A stretch of DNA of 64,000 bases. It comes from Pseudomonadota bacterium (GTDB lineage: Bacteria; Pseudomonadota; Gammaproteobacteria; Steroidobacterales; JBCBZW01). Numbering within the stretch: position 1 is the stretch's first letter; the number at the start of each line of letters is the position of its first letter. The translations under genes and the position numbers were made by a program. The stretch is from contig JBCCWS010000001.1 in the NCBI GenBank assembly GCA_039193195.1, positions 1 through 64,000 on the forward strand, in the 5' to 3' direction. Positions 13,978 to 23,199 of the stretch are shown in pieces. Under the pieces are notes generated by a model that made no database searches, was not told the DNA's origin, and saw nothing but the letters and a program-made list of their open reading frames with translations.

Positions 13978-14322
13978 ATGAAGATTCAGTACGTCGAGAT
14001 CGTCACCCCTGAGGTAGATGCAGTTTGCAACACCTATTCGCTGCTAGAGGACGTCACGTTCGGTGATGGTGATCCTAGCCTAGGCGGTGCTAGGACGGCG
14101 TCCCTGCCCAGCGGTGGCATGCTGGGTGTGCGAGCGCCCATGCATGATGCGGAAGCCCCCGTTGTGCGTAACTACGTTCTCGTCGCCGATATTCAGGCGG
14201 CCGTGGACGCGGCCGCTGGGGCTGGAGCTCACGTGGCCCTGCCGCCCATGGAGCTCCCAGGGCACGGCACCTGCGCCATCGTCATCCAGGGCGGTATCGA
14301 ATCCGGCTATTGGCAGCTGTGA
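13978..14322 (+). CDS. VOC family protein
   Basis: A 114-aa single-domain protein: MKIQYVEIVTPEVDAVCNTY, GGARTASLPSGGMLGVRAPM, YVLVADIQAAVDAAAGAGAH and a last strand ending IQGGIESGYWQL. This layout matches glyoxalase/bleomycin-resistance fold proteins of the hydroxylase-like group, in which the last strand reads gg.e.GfWQ. The ATG is preceded by GATGAGGAAACGCC, a good ribosome site. It lies 84 bp upstream of a two-domain VOC gene and probably shares its transcript. Confidence 0.86.
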   Translation: MKIQYVEIVTPEVDAVCNTYSLLEDVTFGDGDPSLGGARTASLPSGGMLGVRAPMHDAEAPVVRNYVLVADIQAAVDAAAGAGAHVALPPMELPGHGTCAIVIQGGIESGYWQL

Positions 14323-14406
14323 TGTAGTGCGCGGCGAGTGCAGCAGAAGGGCTCGCCGAGGTGTTCCTCGCCTGCCGATGTTCGGCGCATTCCTAGGAGA
14401 AGTATC

Positions 14407-15192
14407 ATGAGTGGTCCCTTCGTCGCGTGCGTTGGCGGCGTCGTCAGCGCCGATATTGCCGTGCCCGAGCACGAGCGCGAGATGCGCTTCTACTCAGCAG
14501 TGCTCGGCACGGGCGAGCGTCCTTTGTGGCGAGAGGATTTGATGAACAACCTCGGCGCGCCGATTATCGGGCTGGGTGCGCGCAGTCCCGAGTACGCCGA
14601 CCTCCCTCTTCAATGGATGCCTCACATTCAAGTGACCGACGTGGCGGTCAGCGCTAGTGTTGCAGTCGAGCTCGGTGGTCGTGAGCTGATGCACGGTAAG
14701 GACGACGACGGCAACAGTCAGTGGGCAGTCCTGCAAGACCCGGTTGGTGTGGCGTTCGGCGTCATTCCGGTGATCTCGCCACAGGCGATGCCCTCGCTAG
14801 ACGAGCAGGTCGCCGCGCCAATGGGACGTATCGCTTGGCTAGACCTGACGGTCCCCGACGCTTCCGGCATTCGAGACTTTTACCGCCGGGTCGTCGGTTG
14901 GGCTCCCCAAGACGTAGGTATGGAAGACGCGGGGGAGCGCTACGTCGACTATAATATGTGCATGGGCGAGGGCACACCAGCCGCGGGCATCTGCCACGCG
15001 CGCGGGCCCAACGCGGTGATCCCGCCCGTATGGCTGATCTATCTCCCCGTGGCGGATCTCGAGGACAGCGTCCGCCGCGCGCGAGAACAGGGTGGTGAGA
15101 TCATCAAGACGACATCGCAGACCCACGGCGAGCATGCCTATGCAGTGGTACGCGATCCGGTGGGGGCCTGCTTTGCGCTTGTGCCGGGCTGA
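14407..15192 (+). CDS. Two-domain VOC family protein
   Basis: A 261-aa protein with two tandem VOC modules. Module 1 (about 8-130) runs from VVSADIAVPEHEREMRFYSA to QWAVLQDPVGVAFGVIP; module 2 (about 140-260) from RIAWLDLTVPDASGIRDFYR to YAVVRDPVGACFALVPG. The paired DPVGxxFG/A ends are diagnostic of the VOC fold. Such two-module proteins form the complete metal site within one chain. AGGAGA precedes the ATG at 14407; the open frame extends 23 codons upstream without support. Substrate unknown. Confidence 0.9.
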   Translation: MSGPFVACVGGVVSADIAVPEHEREMRFYSAVLGTGERPLWREDLMNNLGAPIIGLGARSPEYADLPLQWMPHIQVTDVAVSASVAVELGGRELMHGKDDDGNSQWAVLQDPVGVAFGVIPVISPQAMPSLDEQVAAPMGRIAWLDLTVPDASGIRDFYRRVVGWAPQDVGMEDAGERYVDYNMCMGEGTPAAGICHARGPNAVIPPVWLIYLPVADLEDSVRRAREQGGEIIKTTSQTHGEHAYAVVRDPVGACFALVPG

Positions 15193-15206
15193 GGAGGGGC
15201 GCAGGC

Positions 15207-15464
15207 TTGCTGGGGCACGCTCGGCCCGAAGCCGCAGAAACGCCAGTGCATGTCCACGTCGAGACGCGGGCTTGGGTTTTGGTCGGCGGGGTCGCCCTAC
15301 TGCTGGGGCGCGAGTATGCCAGGTCAGCACGTGTGTTTGCCGACGACGTGTGCAACGCCTACGAGGACTGTAACCTGGTGCAGGCCTCGGTTTACGTGAC
15401 GCCGAGCAAACGGGCAAGAGCACTAGGTGAAGTGGAAACCGTTGCTGCTGGTCGCAGAGACTGA
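15207..15464 (+). CDS. Small hypothetical protein (TTG start)
   Basis: An 85-aa open frame beginning with TTG that has GGAGGGG about eight bases upstream, located right after the two-domain VOC gene. The product contains HVHVETRAWVLVGGVALLLG and FADDVCNAYEDCNLVQASVY. Codon use resembles the neighbours and no family is recognised. The stop lies 3 bp before the lipase-like gene start, which suits an operon. Confidence 0.42.
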   Translation: MLGHARPEAAETPVHVHVETRAWVLVGGVALLLGREYARSARVFADDVCNAYEDCNLVQASVYVTPSKRARALGEVETVAAGRRD

Positions 15465-15467
15465 GCG

Positions 15468-16202
15468 ATGAATGGTAGGCACCTACTGCGGCTTGCGATG
15501 GCGATCATCGCCTTCGCGATGCCTCAGATCGCGATGCCTCAGATCGCGACGTCCGACGCGGAGTGCGTGGTGCTGTTGCACGGTCTCGCGCGCACGGCGA
15601 AGTCGATGGAGCCGATGGCCCGGCGACTCGAAGCCGAAGGCTATCGAGTGATCAATCAGGCGTATCCTTCTCGCCAGCACGAGATAGCTGTGCTCGCCGA
15701 GCGGTACGTGCGCGAAGGGGTCGATGCGTGCGGGCCGCTGGCCCGTATCCACTTCGTGACGCACTCGCTCGGCGGTATCCTGGTGCGTCAATACCTTTCG
15801 AAGCGCACAGTGGACGGGCTCGGCCACACGGTAATGCTGGCGCCCCCAAATCAGGGCAGCGAGGTCGTTGACAACTGGCAGCACGTGCCAGGTTACGATC
15901 TGCTAAACGGCCCCGCCGGGCGTCAGTTGGGGACGGATGGGCGTTCCGTGCCACTGGCTTTGGGACCGGTGACCTACCCCGTAGGGATCGTCGCCGGTAC
16001 GCGGTCGATCAACGTGCTGCTTTCGCTCAGCCTGCCCAACCCTGACGACGGCAAGGTCAGCGTCGCGAGCACCAAGGTGGCGGGCATGGCGGACCATATC
16101 GAGGTTCCTCAAGCCCACCCGTTGATCATGAGATCGGAGCGAGTGCAGGATCAAGTGGTGCACTTTCTCGCCCACGGGGCGTTTGCGCACTCGGTGGATT
16201 GA
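15468..16202 (+). CDS. Secreted alpha/beta hydrolase (lipase-like)
   Basis: A 244-aa hydrolase with signal peptide and the lipase fold: the oxyanion segment VVLLHGLARTAKSM, the nucleophile elbow THSLGGI with Ser100, a candidate acid in LSLPNPDDGKVSV, and a candidate His in MADHIEVPQAHPL. The family includes short exported triacylglycerol lipase/esterase-like proteins that often carry the D-G-x-V-x-V and H-x-x-M pattern. The signal region has a tandem duplication of a 15-bp unit that gives AMPQIAMPQIA. Expected to hydrolyse an ester in the periplasm or outside; the substrate is unknown. It sits tightly between its neighbours and is probably co-transcribed with the DUF1287 gene. Confidence 0.88.
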   Translation: MNGRHLLRLAMAIIAFAMPQIAMPQIATSDAECVVLLHGLARTAKSMEPMARRLEAEGYRVINQAYPSRQHEIAVLAERYVREGVDACGPLARIHFVTHSLGGILVRQYLSKRTVDGLGHTVMLAPPNQGSEVVDNWQHVPGYDLLNGPAGRQLGTDGRSVPLALGPVTYPVGIVAGTRSINVLLSLSLPNPDDGKVSVASTKVAGMADHIEVPQAHPLIMRSERVQDQVVHFLAHGAFAHSVD

Positions 16203-16227
16203 GGCGGACTGGAGGCTAGCGCAGAAG

Positions 16228-16833
16228 ATGATGCGTGCGATTCTCTTAGGCGCTCTCTGTGTAGGCGTGTGGGTGCAACTTGCCAACGCCCAAGCAGTCG
16301 CCGAGCATGACTTCGCTGATAAACTCGTGGCGGCCGCCCACGAGCGGACCGGTCACTCGGTGACTTACGACGGCAGTTACTATCACATGGCATATCCGGG
16401 CGGCGACGTGCCAGCCAACATCGGTGTCTGTACTGACGTTATCGTGCGCGCCTACCGGGCTGTCGGTGTCGATCTCCAGCAGGCGGTCCATGAGGACATG
16501 TCGGCGCACTTCGGCGACTACCCCGCGTACTGGGGTCTGGCGCGCCCTGATCCCAATATCGACCACCGCCGTGTACCCAACCTGCAACGATTCCTTGAGC
16601 GGCACGGGGAGGTGCTGGGCACGAGTGACGTGGCTGCCGACTACCGGCCTGGCGATCTGGTCACCTGGATGCTGCCAGGCAACTTACCCCATATAGGCAT
16701 CGTCAGCGATAAGCGCAGCGGGGATGGGCGACGGCCACTCATCGTGCACAACATCGGTGCCGGGCCACGACTCGAAGACGCGCTGTTCGCGTTCCCGATC
16801 ACCGGACACTATCGGTTTCGCAAGATGCCGTGA
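16228..16833 (+). CDS. DUF1287 family exported protein
   Basis: The product is 201 aa with a signal peptide (ILLGALCVGVWVQLANAQA) and the DUF1287 signature: VTYDGSYYHMAYPGGDVPAN, IGVCTDVIVRAYRAVGVDLQ, VHEDMSAHFGDYP, RPDPNIDHRRVPNLQRF and RPGDLVTWMLPGNLPHIGIV. The GVCTDV Cys and later His residues resemble an NlpC/P60-type cysteine hydrolase arrangement, so a periplasmic wall or peptide hydrolase is plausible, but the function of this family (E. coli YijF type) is not settled. Two ATGs at 16228 and 16231 are equally possible starts. Confidence 0.9.
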   Translation: MMRAILLGALCVGVWVQLANAQAVAEHDFADKLVAAAHERTGHSVTYDGSYYHMAYPGGDVPANIGVCTDVIVRAYRAVGVDLQQAVHEDMSAHFGDYPAYWGLARPDPNIDHRRVPNLQRFLERHGEVLGTSDVAADYRPGDLVTWMLPGNLPHIGIVSDKRSGDGRRPLIVHNIGAGPRLEDALFAFPITGHYRFRKMP

Positions 16834-16919
16834 CGGGGCCAAGGCTCGCTTCAGGGGCACGCGAAGCGGTGCCTCCGATTGGCCAGTGGCCACTATTTTT
16901 CAATGAGAATTTGACCCCG

Positions 16920-17483
16920 ATGGCCAAGCGAGAGCGTCGATTCGTCGCCCTATTGCGCGGTGTCAACGTGGGTGGACACGACCAGTTGCCAATGGCGGAG
17001 CTGCGTGCAGCCCTAGCTGCGTTGCCGCTTAGGCAGGTTGGGACGTACATCCAGAGCGGGAACGTGGTGTTCGTGTCGGCGCTTGGGGCGAGCGCCATCG
17101 AGCGTCACCTGGCGGGAACTCTGCGGGAGCACTTCGGCTTGCAAGTACCCATCGTCGTGCGCGATGGCGATCAATGGCATGCTCTGATCGACGGCAATCC
17201 CTTCGCCGAGCAAGCGCAGGGCGCACCGAATCGGGTGCAGGTGGGTGTCGCTAAGCAGCCTCTAGCCGCGGACGCAGCGATTCAGCTGCAGGCGCTGGCA
17301 TCGCGCGGGGAGCTGGTGCTAGCGGCCGATCAGGCGCTGTGGCTGCACTATCCTGCAGGAATCGCCGAGACTAAGCTGACGCCCGCGCGCTTGGACCGCT
17401 GCGCCGGTTCATCGGTGACCACGCGCAACTGGCGGACGGTACTCAAGTTGCAGGCGATGATTCTCAGCCTAGCGGTGACCTAG
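16920..17483 (+). CDS. DUF1697 family protein
   Basis: The 187-aa protein matches DUF1697: [20 protein letters not shown] at the start, [17 protein letters not shown], a central [20 protein letters not shown] and the C-terminal [11 protein letters not shown]. The LLRGVNVGG...YIQSGNV pair is diagnostic. The role of the family is unknown. ATG 16920 begins the conserved region; the longer frame from 16830 overlaps the preceding gene. The macrodomain gene follows 10 bp later, suggesting one operon. Confidence 0.93.
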   Translation: MAKRERRFVALLRGVNVGGHDQLPMAELRAALAALPLRQVGTYIQSGNVVFVSALGASAIERHLAGTLREHFGLQVPIVVRDGDQWHALIDGNPFAEQAQGAPNRVQVGVAKQPLAADAAIQLQALASRGELVLAADQALWLHYPAGIAETKLTPARLDRCAGSSVTTRNWRTVLKLQAMILSLAVT

Positions 17484-17493
17484 AGAGAAAACG

Positions 17494-18000
17494 ATGCGTG
17501 CGATACGGGATGACATCACCACGCTTACGGCAGAGGTGATCGTAAATGCGGCCAACACCACCCTGCTTGGTGGCGGTGGGGTGGACGGAGCGATCCATGC
17601 TGCAGCGGGCCCAGAGCTATTGGCCGCCTGTCGGTTACTCGGTGGCTGTGAGACGGGTGATGCGAAGCTCACCCGCGCCTATGGGCTCGCTGCGCGGTTC
17701 GTCATCCACACGGTGGGGCCTATCTGGCACGGGGGCGACCGCGGCGAGCCAGACCTCCTAGCCTCGTGCTACCGACGCTCACTTCAGCTCGCCTCCGAAC
17801 ACGGCTGTGCGAGTATCGCCTTCCCGTGTATCAGCACCGGGGCTTACGGCTATCCGCCGATGCTCGCGGCCTCCCTGGCCGTCGACACCGTGCGCGCAAG
17901 CCTTGCGCAGCCGGAGACGACGGTGCGCCAGGTCACCTTCTGCTGCTTCTCAGCCAATGATCTCACCACCTACGAAGGCCTTCTCAAAGGTGCATCCTAG
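17494..18000 (+). CDS. Macrodomain protein, O-acetyl-ADP-ribose deacetylase family (YmdB-like)
   Basis: The 168-aa macrodomain contains [63 protein letters not shown] and [14 protein letters not shown]. The NAAN Asn and the [10 protein letters not shown] Asp are the residues that bind the distal ribose and support hydrolysis in YmdB-type enzymes. Expected to remove acetyl from O-acetyl-ADP-ribose or ADP-ribose from acidic side chains in the cytoplasm. Full length and intact. Neighbouring genes give no specific substrate clue. Confidence 0.93.
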   Translation: MRAIRDDITTLTAEVIVNAANTTLLGGGGVDGAIHAAAGPELLAACRLLGGCETGDAKLTRAYGLAARFVIHTVGPIWHGGDRGEPDLLASCYRRSLQLASEHGCASIAFPCISTGAYGYPPMLAASLAVDTVRASLAQPETTVRQVTFCCFSANDLTTYEGLLKGAS

Positions 18001-18109
18001 GCGGCGTTGAGCGAACGGCCATCGCAACGCGCCCGGCGAGCGTGTCTTCCGCTCGCCGACCCGCTAGGATTGCAAGCTTAGCGATTCGTTGACCTTCGAG
18101 GTGAATACG

Positions 18110-18514
18110 ATGGAAGCACCCCCCGTGGCCCAGGCGCTTCACAGCATGTACGAGGCGAGGCTAGCAGCAGATGTGGAGGCCTGCGTGGCGAGCTTCGCCG
18201 AGGCGGGCGTGTACCGCATGGCGAATGTCTACGACGCTAGCGGGCAACCGCTTCGCGCTCGCGGTCACGAGCAGCTGCGCGCCGCGTTGGCCGAGCTGGT
18301 GAACACCTGGCGCTGGGTGCGCCGCGATGAGCGGTCGCTGGTGGTAGAGGGCGATCGGGCGTGCGCACTCTATCGTCTGCAGCTCGTCCATCGCCCCACT
18401 GGGGAGGCAATCGACACGGAGATGATGGACCACGTCACCTTCGATGGCGACGGCAAGGCGACGACGTTCGCGCAGTTTTTGGATACGGCTTTGGTAGCTC
18501 GCTTGAGTACCTAG
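18110..18514 (+). CDS. SnoaL-like (NTF2-fold) protein
   Basis: A 134-aa protein with the cone-shaped NTF2/SnoaL fold pattern: a helix followed by CVASFAEAGVYRM, ARGHEQLRAALAEL, then WRWVRRDERSLVVEGDRACA LYRLQLVHRPTGEAIDTEM and DHVTFDGDGKATTFAQFLDT. The fold hosts small-molecule isomerases, hydratases and binding proteins; the reaction here cannot be assigned. ATG 18110 has GAGGTG six bases upstream and is chosen over ORF start 18089. Confidence 0.82.
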   Translation: MEAPPVAQALHSMYEARLAADVEACVASFAEAGVYRMANVYDASGQPLRARGHEQLRAALAELVNTWRWVRRDERSLVVEGDRACALYRLQLVHRPTGEAIDTEMMDHVTFDGDGKATTFAQFLDTALVARLST

Positions 18515-18989
18515 TGGCAACTGACAGCGCCTATTCATCTGGGGGCGCAGCTGTGAGGTTGGTGCCGCCCGCGTGTCCGCGCGACCTTCCCTTAGCGGAG
18601 AGGATCCTCGTACATGACACGTCCTGAGACGCTGCGCACCAGACGCGCTTGCTGATCCGGGTTCGCGAACGCCATATCGAGCGCCTCTCCCTTGCCGATG
18701 GCGCCCCGCGGGGTAGGTGTGGCGGCGTTTGCGTGAGCCCTAGGGGCTCGCCTCTGGCGCGCCGGCGTCGCCTCCACGGTCTGGTCCGAAGCCCGGAGAC
18801 CGCGTCCTTGCGGTGAGCCGAGCCACTGCGTCGACCAGGCGTTTCACCCCCACGCCAGCCATCTCACCTCGTCGCGAATGCTCGTCACTCTGACGGATTC
18901 GCCTTCAATCGCCCCTGCGTCCCGGTCACTGTGAGCCCTCCCCAATGGCACTTCGCCGTTCGATTCACCGTGTGACGAGGGTTCGCAGC
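18515..18989. other. Non-coding stretch upstream of the RND operon
   Basis: About 475 bp with no convincing gene. A minus-strand frame at 18592-18777 (about 60 aa, ending LVRSVSGRVMYEDPLR) is open but unsupported. The RND operon promoter should lie here; I could not pick a clear -35/-10 pair in the GC-rich sequence. Confidence 0.5.
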
Positions 18990-21900
18990 ATGTCACTCAC
19001 TCGCCTGTCCGCCGACCATCCGCCAGCCCTCTTGGCGAGCGCGGCAATGGTGATCATCCTCGGCGTGGTGGGCGTGGCGACGCTGCCTATCCAGATGCTG
19101 CCGGATATCGAGTACCCCCAAATCAACATCCACACGGACTGGCGCGCCGCGGCTCCCCAGGAAGTGGAGGCCAACATCATCAAGCCTCAGGAGGATGCCC
19201 TTCGCGCCGTCCCCGGGGTGGTGAAGATGAGCAGCCGCATCAATGCGGGCGGCGGCAACATCCGTCTAGACTTTGATCTGGAGACCGATCTGCGCCAAGC
19301 CATGCTCGATGTGTTGAGCGCGCTTAACAATACCGATGACTTGCCGAGCGACGCGCAAGAGCCGTCTATACAGGTGGGTGGTTGGGATGCACCGATGGCT
19401 ACGCTGCTGGTGCATCCGCAGGTGCCCGTGCCCGGCACCGACGTGACCGCTTTTCAGCGCATCATCGAAGATGAAGTCGAGCCCCGTCTGCTGGCGGTGG
19501 ACGGCGTGCAGCGGGTAGATCTGGCGAGCGAGCGCGAGCCCTTGGTGCTCGTGACCTTCGACCCCCATCGGGCGGCCAACCTGGGCGTGGAGATCTCGCA
19601 AATCAGCGAGGCCCTAAACCGGGCCGTGCACAGCACCGGGGGCACTGCCAGCGTGGGTCGACGCCAGTACACGGTGCGCTTCTTGGGGGGCTTTGATCTA
19701 TCGCAGCTCGGTAATCTCATCGTGGCTCGTCGTGCGGATCAACCCGTTTACTTACGCGATATCGCTGAGGTGAGCACCGAGCTCTATCCGCGCACGGGAT
19801 TTACTTACCGCACGGGTTACCCTGCGTACTACATCCGCGTGCAGGGCAAGTACGGTGCTAACACGGTGACCGTGCTCGATCAGATCAACGGCGTTATCGA
19901 CGAGCTCAATGCCGGGCCCCTGGGGCAGGAAGCGCTGCGCATCGTGCTGAGCTTCGATGCGTCTGTACACATTCGTCGCGCCATCGCCCTGGTGAATGGC
20001 AACCTGCTCCTCGGGGTGGCGCTGGCTCTTAGCGTGCTGTGGTGCTTCTTGCGCGGGTGGCGCGCCACGCTGCTCATCGCTCTCACGATTCCCTTCTCGC
20101 TGCTCTCGGCGTTTATCGCCCTGAGTCTGCTCGGGCGTAGCCTGAACGTCGTCTCCCTGGCGGGTCTCGCCTTCGCTGTTGGCTTGGTGCTCGATGCTGC
20201 GATTATCGTGCAGGAGAATGTCGTGCGCTTGCGCCAGGGCGGAATGCCGATAGGGCAGACGATCCGGGAAGGGCCCAGGCAGGTGGTCGGGGCACTGTTT
20301 GCCTCTACGGTGACCAGCGTCGCGATCTTCCTGCCCATCCTCTTTATGCGTGGTATCGAGGGGCAGCTGTTCGCGGATCTGGCCCTCACCCTGTCCGTGG
20401 CGGTGGCAGCGTCTACGGTCGCGGCGCTGACCGTACTGCCGGTGGCGAGTGGCTATCTGTTGCGGGGTGTGCCTGCGACGGACCGTCTCTCCTCCCTTTG
20501 GGATCGCCTGACCTGCACGCTCATGCGGTGGACAGGCTCGCCGCGGCGTCGCCTCCTGTGGGTGGTGGTGTTGCTTTGTGTGCCCCCGGTACTCACGCTC
20601 ACCTTGGCGCCGAAGCTGGACTTTCTGCCTCAGGCAGACGCCGATGGCGTGCGCGTGTCCTTCAGTCTGCCCGAGGGCATCCCTCTGGGCACGATTGAGC
20701 GGGAGCTCATGGCTGAGGTAATGCGCCGCCTCAAACCTCATGTGGACGGCGAGGCGCGCCCGGGCATCCGCGGCTATAACCTGTACTCCTACGGCACCAA
20801 CGCCTCCGGGGTGTTCATCTATCCACAGGACCCGCGTGAGGCGCCGGAGCTAATGGAACTCCTGCGTGGGGATTTGCTCGCAGGCTTGCCCGGCACCGAC
20901 GCCTTCGTCTCCCGAGCCTCCTTGTTGAACATCGGTGTCTCTGGCGGCAGGAACATCGACATTGACATCCAGGGGCCGGAGTTGATACCCCTCATGGACG
21001 CAGCTCGTGCGGGGCAGGCGGTAATCGACGCTGAGCTAGACGGCTGGTCTGCCCGCGCCATACCAGGCCTCACGCTCTCCAAACCCGAACTGCAGTTGCT
21101 GCCGGACGATCTTCGCATCGTGCAGGCGGGACTGGACCGCGCCGACATCGCCGACGCCACCCGCGCCTTCACCGGTGGGCTCTTCGGGGGGCGCTACTTC
21201 GACGGCAACGAGGGCTACGATGTGATCCTGTGGGGTGGCGGCTGGGACACACCAGAAGATCTCGCAGCAACGCCCATCGCCACCCCGTTGGCGGGGGTGC
21301 AGCTGCTCGGCGAGTTGGCTCAACCCCAGCGTACGGTTGGCCCGACCCAACTGCGTCGCGTAAACGGCCAGCGCACGATCTCCCTGCAGGTGCTGCCGCC
21401 TCCCGAGCTGACCATGGAGGAAGCCCTCGAGACCCTGCGCAGGGTGGTCGACCCGGTATTTGCCGACGCAGTATCTGGCGAGGTGAGCGTGTTCTACCGA
21501 GGCACGGCGGATCAGTTGGCGGGCGCCATCGCCACCATGGCACGTAACTTTGTGCTCGCGATTCTGATCCTGCTGTTGATCATGGCGGCGATGTTTCGCT
21601 CCTTGCGTGACGGTTTGATCGTCGTTTTGGTAATGCCTTTGGCCGTGGTGGGAGGCGTCCTTTCCCTGCGTGTGCTGAACCTGTTCACGCACCAGTCGCT
21701 GGAGCTGCTCACGATGATAGGCTTCATCATCATGCTCGGCCTGGTGGTGAACAACGCCATCCTGCTTGTGCATCAAACGCGGGCGGCCGAGCGCGAGGGG
21801 ACGGCTCGGCGAGATGCGGTTTCGCAGGCCATTCGCCTGCGCACCCGTCCGATTTTCATGAGTACGTTAACTTCTGTATTCGGTATGTTGCCACTGATGC

Positions 21901-22070
21901 TGGTGCCGGGGGCGGGCAGTGAGATCTACCGCGGGCTGGCCACGGTAATCGTCGGCGGGATGGGGGTCAGCGCGGTTTTCACTCTCGTGCTGCTGCCGAG
22001 CATCCTGCGCTTCGGGGAGCAGTGCCATGCATCCGCCGATGGATCGCTCGCGCCCCTGTCCACCACCTAA
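18990..22070 (+). CDS. RND family efflux permease (AcrB/HAE1-like)
   Basis: A large inner-membrane antiporter subunit of 1026 aa (1041 from the alternative ATG at 18945). It has the RND layout: TM1 near MVIILGVVGVATLPIQMLPD, two periplasmic porter/funnel loops, TM clusters 2-6 and 8-12, and internal duplication. TM4 reads GLAFAVGLVLDAAIIVQENV: the AcrB Asp407 equivalent is kept (D402) but Asp408 is Ala. TM10 reads GLVVNNAILLVHQ, with Asn921 where AcrB has Lys940. These changes are seen in some distant HAE branches, so the pump may couple differently. GACGAGGG precedes ATG 18990, which also gives the usual MSLTRLS start. The adaptor gene follows, the reverse of the common order; no outer-membrane factor gene is present. 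Confidence 0.93.
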   Translation: MSLTRLSADHPPALLASAAMVIILGVVGVATLPIQMLPDIEYPQINIHTDWRAAAPQEVEANIIKPQEDALRAVPGVVKMSSRINAGGGNIRLDFDLETDLRQAMLDVLSALNNTDDLPSDAQEPSIQVGGWDAPMATLLVHPQVPVPGTDVTAFQRIIEDEVEPRLLAVDGVQRVDLASEREPLVLVTFDPHRAANLGVEISQISEALNRAVHSTGGTASVGRRQYTVRFLGGFDLSQLGNLIVARRADQPVYLRDIAEVSTELYPRTGFTYRTGYPAYYIRVQGKYGANTVTVLDQINGVIDELNAGPLGQEALRIVLSFDASVHIRRAIALVNGNLLLGVALALSVLWCFLRGWRATLLIALTIPFSLLSAFIALSLLGRSLNVVSLAGLAFAVGLVLDAAIIVQENVVRLRQGGMPIGQTIREGPRQVVGALFASTVTSVAIFLPILFMRGIEGQLFADLALTLSVAVAASTVAALTVLPVASGYLLRGVPATDRLSSLWDRLTCTLMRWTGSPRRRLLWVVVLLCVPPVLTLTLAPKLDFLPQADADGVRVSFSLPEGIPLGTIERELMAEVMRRLKPHVDGEARPGIRGYNLYSYGTNASGVFIYPQDPREAPELMELLRGDLLAGLPGTDAFVSRASLLNIGVSGGRNIDIDIQGPELIPLMDAARAGQAVIDAELDGWSARAIPGLTLSKPELQLLPDDLRIVQAGLDRADIADATRAFTGGLFGGRYFDGNEGYDVILWGGGWDTPEDLAATPIATPLAGVQLLGELAQPQRTVGPTQLRRVNGQRTISLQVLPPPELTMEEALETLRRVVDPVFADAVSGEVSVFYRGTADQLAGAIATMARNFVLAILILLLIMAAMFRSLRDGLIVVLVMPLAVVGGVLSLRVLNLFTHQSLELLTMIGFIIMLGLVVNNAILLVHQTRAAEREGTARRDAVSQAIRLRTRPIFMSTLTSVFGMLPLMLVPGAGSEIYRGLATVIVGGMGVSAVFTLVLLPSILRFGEQCHASADGSLAPLSTT

Positions 22071-22091
22071 GGCACCGAGGAGGCTGTCTTC

Positions 22092-23138
22092 ATGAATCGT
22101 TCTGTGCTTTCGATATGCGCACTGCTGCTGCCGTGCGTAGGCTTCGGGCAAGTGCCCAACGGGCCTAGCGTGCCGGTGACCGTGTCCCAGGTGATTTCGG
22201 AGGCACTGACGCCTCGCGTCGCCAGCGCGGGCACCGTGCACAGCCGCAACGCCGCTTCGCTTACGGCCGGCCTCGACGGCCAGCTGCAGTGGGTCGCGGA
22301 GCCTGGCGCCTACGTGCAGGCCGGAGATGCCGTTGCGCGCTTCGACTGCGGCGCCCTGCAACTGCGGCTGGAGGAGCAGCAAGCGGAGGTCGCGCGGGAG
22401 AAGATTCGCTCACGGGCCTTAGCAGAGGAGGTCGTGCGCCTGGAGCAGGCGCAGCTGGCGGCCTCGGTCAGCCAGGTTGCGCGGGTGCGAGCTGATCGCG
22501 ACCTCGCGCGCATGGAGCAGCGCATCGGCAGCGTACGCGTTCGGCAGACGCGCAAGATGCTCGAGCGCTGCACGGTGCCGGCGCCCTTCGCGGGAGTGGT
22601 GATCACCCAAGCGCGGCGCGGCGGCGAGGACGTCTCACGCGGCGATGTCCTTGCGCAGATGACGGACACGCGTCACCTCGAAGTGCGCGCAGCAGTTCCC
22701 GTGCGCCACCTGCCCCGGGTCTCTACGGGCGTCCTGGTGGACGTGACGCTGGGGGAACTCACCCTGCCCGGTCAGGTGCGCACGGTGGTGCCGGCGGCCG
22801 TCGAGGCCTCGCAGACCTTCGAACTGCGCATTGACCTGCCCGGTGACGCCTCCACCTACCTGGCAGCAGGGCAGCTGGTGAGCCTATCGATTCCCATTTC
22901 CGCGAACCACGCGCTCACCGTGCCACGCGACGCCGTGGTGCTTGGCGCCGACGGCGCCTTCGTGATGCGCATCGGCAGCGACAATCGGGCAGAGCGGGTG
23001 ACCGTGCAGTTGCGCGAGGCGAGCGGTCCTCGCGTGGCTGTGGAGGGCTCGCTGAGCCCAGGCGATAGGGTGGCTGTGCGCGGCGCCGAGGCGCTCGATG
23101 ACGGGGAAGCCGTCGCTGTGCTCACGGCGGAGGGCTGA
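22092..23138 (+). CDS. RND efflux adaptor (membrane fusion protein)
   Basis: The 348-aa periplasmic adaptor has a signal peptide (SICALLLPCVGFGQ, no standard lipobox), a barrel-sandwich lipoyl half-motif (ASAGTVHSRNAASLTAGLDG and later VPAPFAGVVITQARRGGEDV), a short helical hairpin of about 80 residues, a beta-barrel domain and a C-terminal membrane-proximal domain with VAVEGSLSPGDRVAVRGAEA. It links the permease at 18990-22070 to an outer-membrane channel. The 21-bp spacing indicates one transcript. The hairpin is short, suggesting contact with a TolC-like channel through a compact tip or an alternative assembly. Confidence 0.92.
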   Translation: MNRSVLSICALLLPCVGFGQVPNGPSVPVTVSQVISEALTPRVASAGTVHSRNAASLTAGLDGQLQWVAEPGAYVQAGDAVARFDCGALQLRLEEQQAEVAREKIRSRALAEEVVRLEQAQLAASVSQVARVRADRDLARMEQRIGSVRVRQTRKMLERCTVPAPFAGVVITQARRGGEDVSRGDVLAQMTDTRHLEVRAAVPVRHLPRVSTGVLVDVTLGELTLPGQVRTVVPAAVEASQTFELRIDLPGDASTYLAAGQLVSLSIPISANHALTVPRDAVVLGADGAFVMRIGSDNRAERVTVQLREASGPRVAVEGSLSPGDRVAVRGAEALDDGEAVAVLTAEG

Positions 23139-23199
23139 ACGCTGAGCGCGCGTCGATTCAAATCCCCCAGAGCGATGCGCCTGTGCGATTCTTCAACCC

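Noticed and set aside
10893-18515. Additional attC sites in the accessory gene region
   Set aside because: Scattered GTTRRRY-like heptamers (for example near 18010) lack a matching RYYYAAC core and an intervening palindrome.
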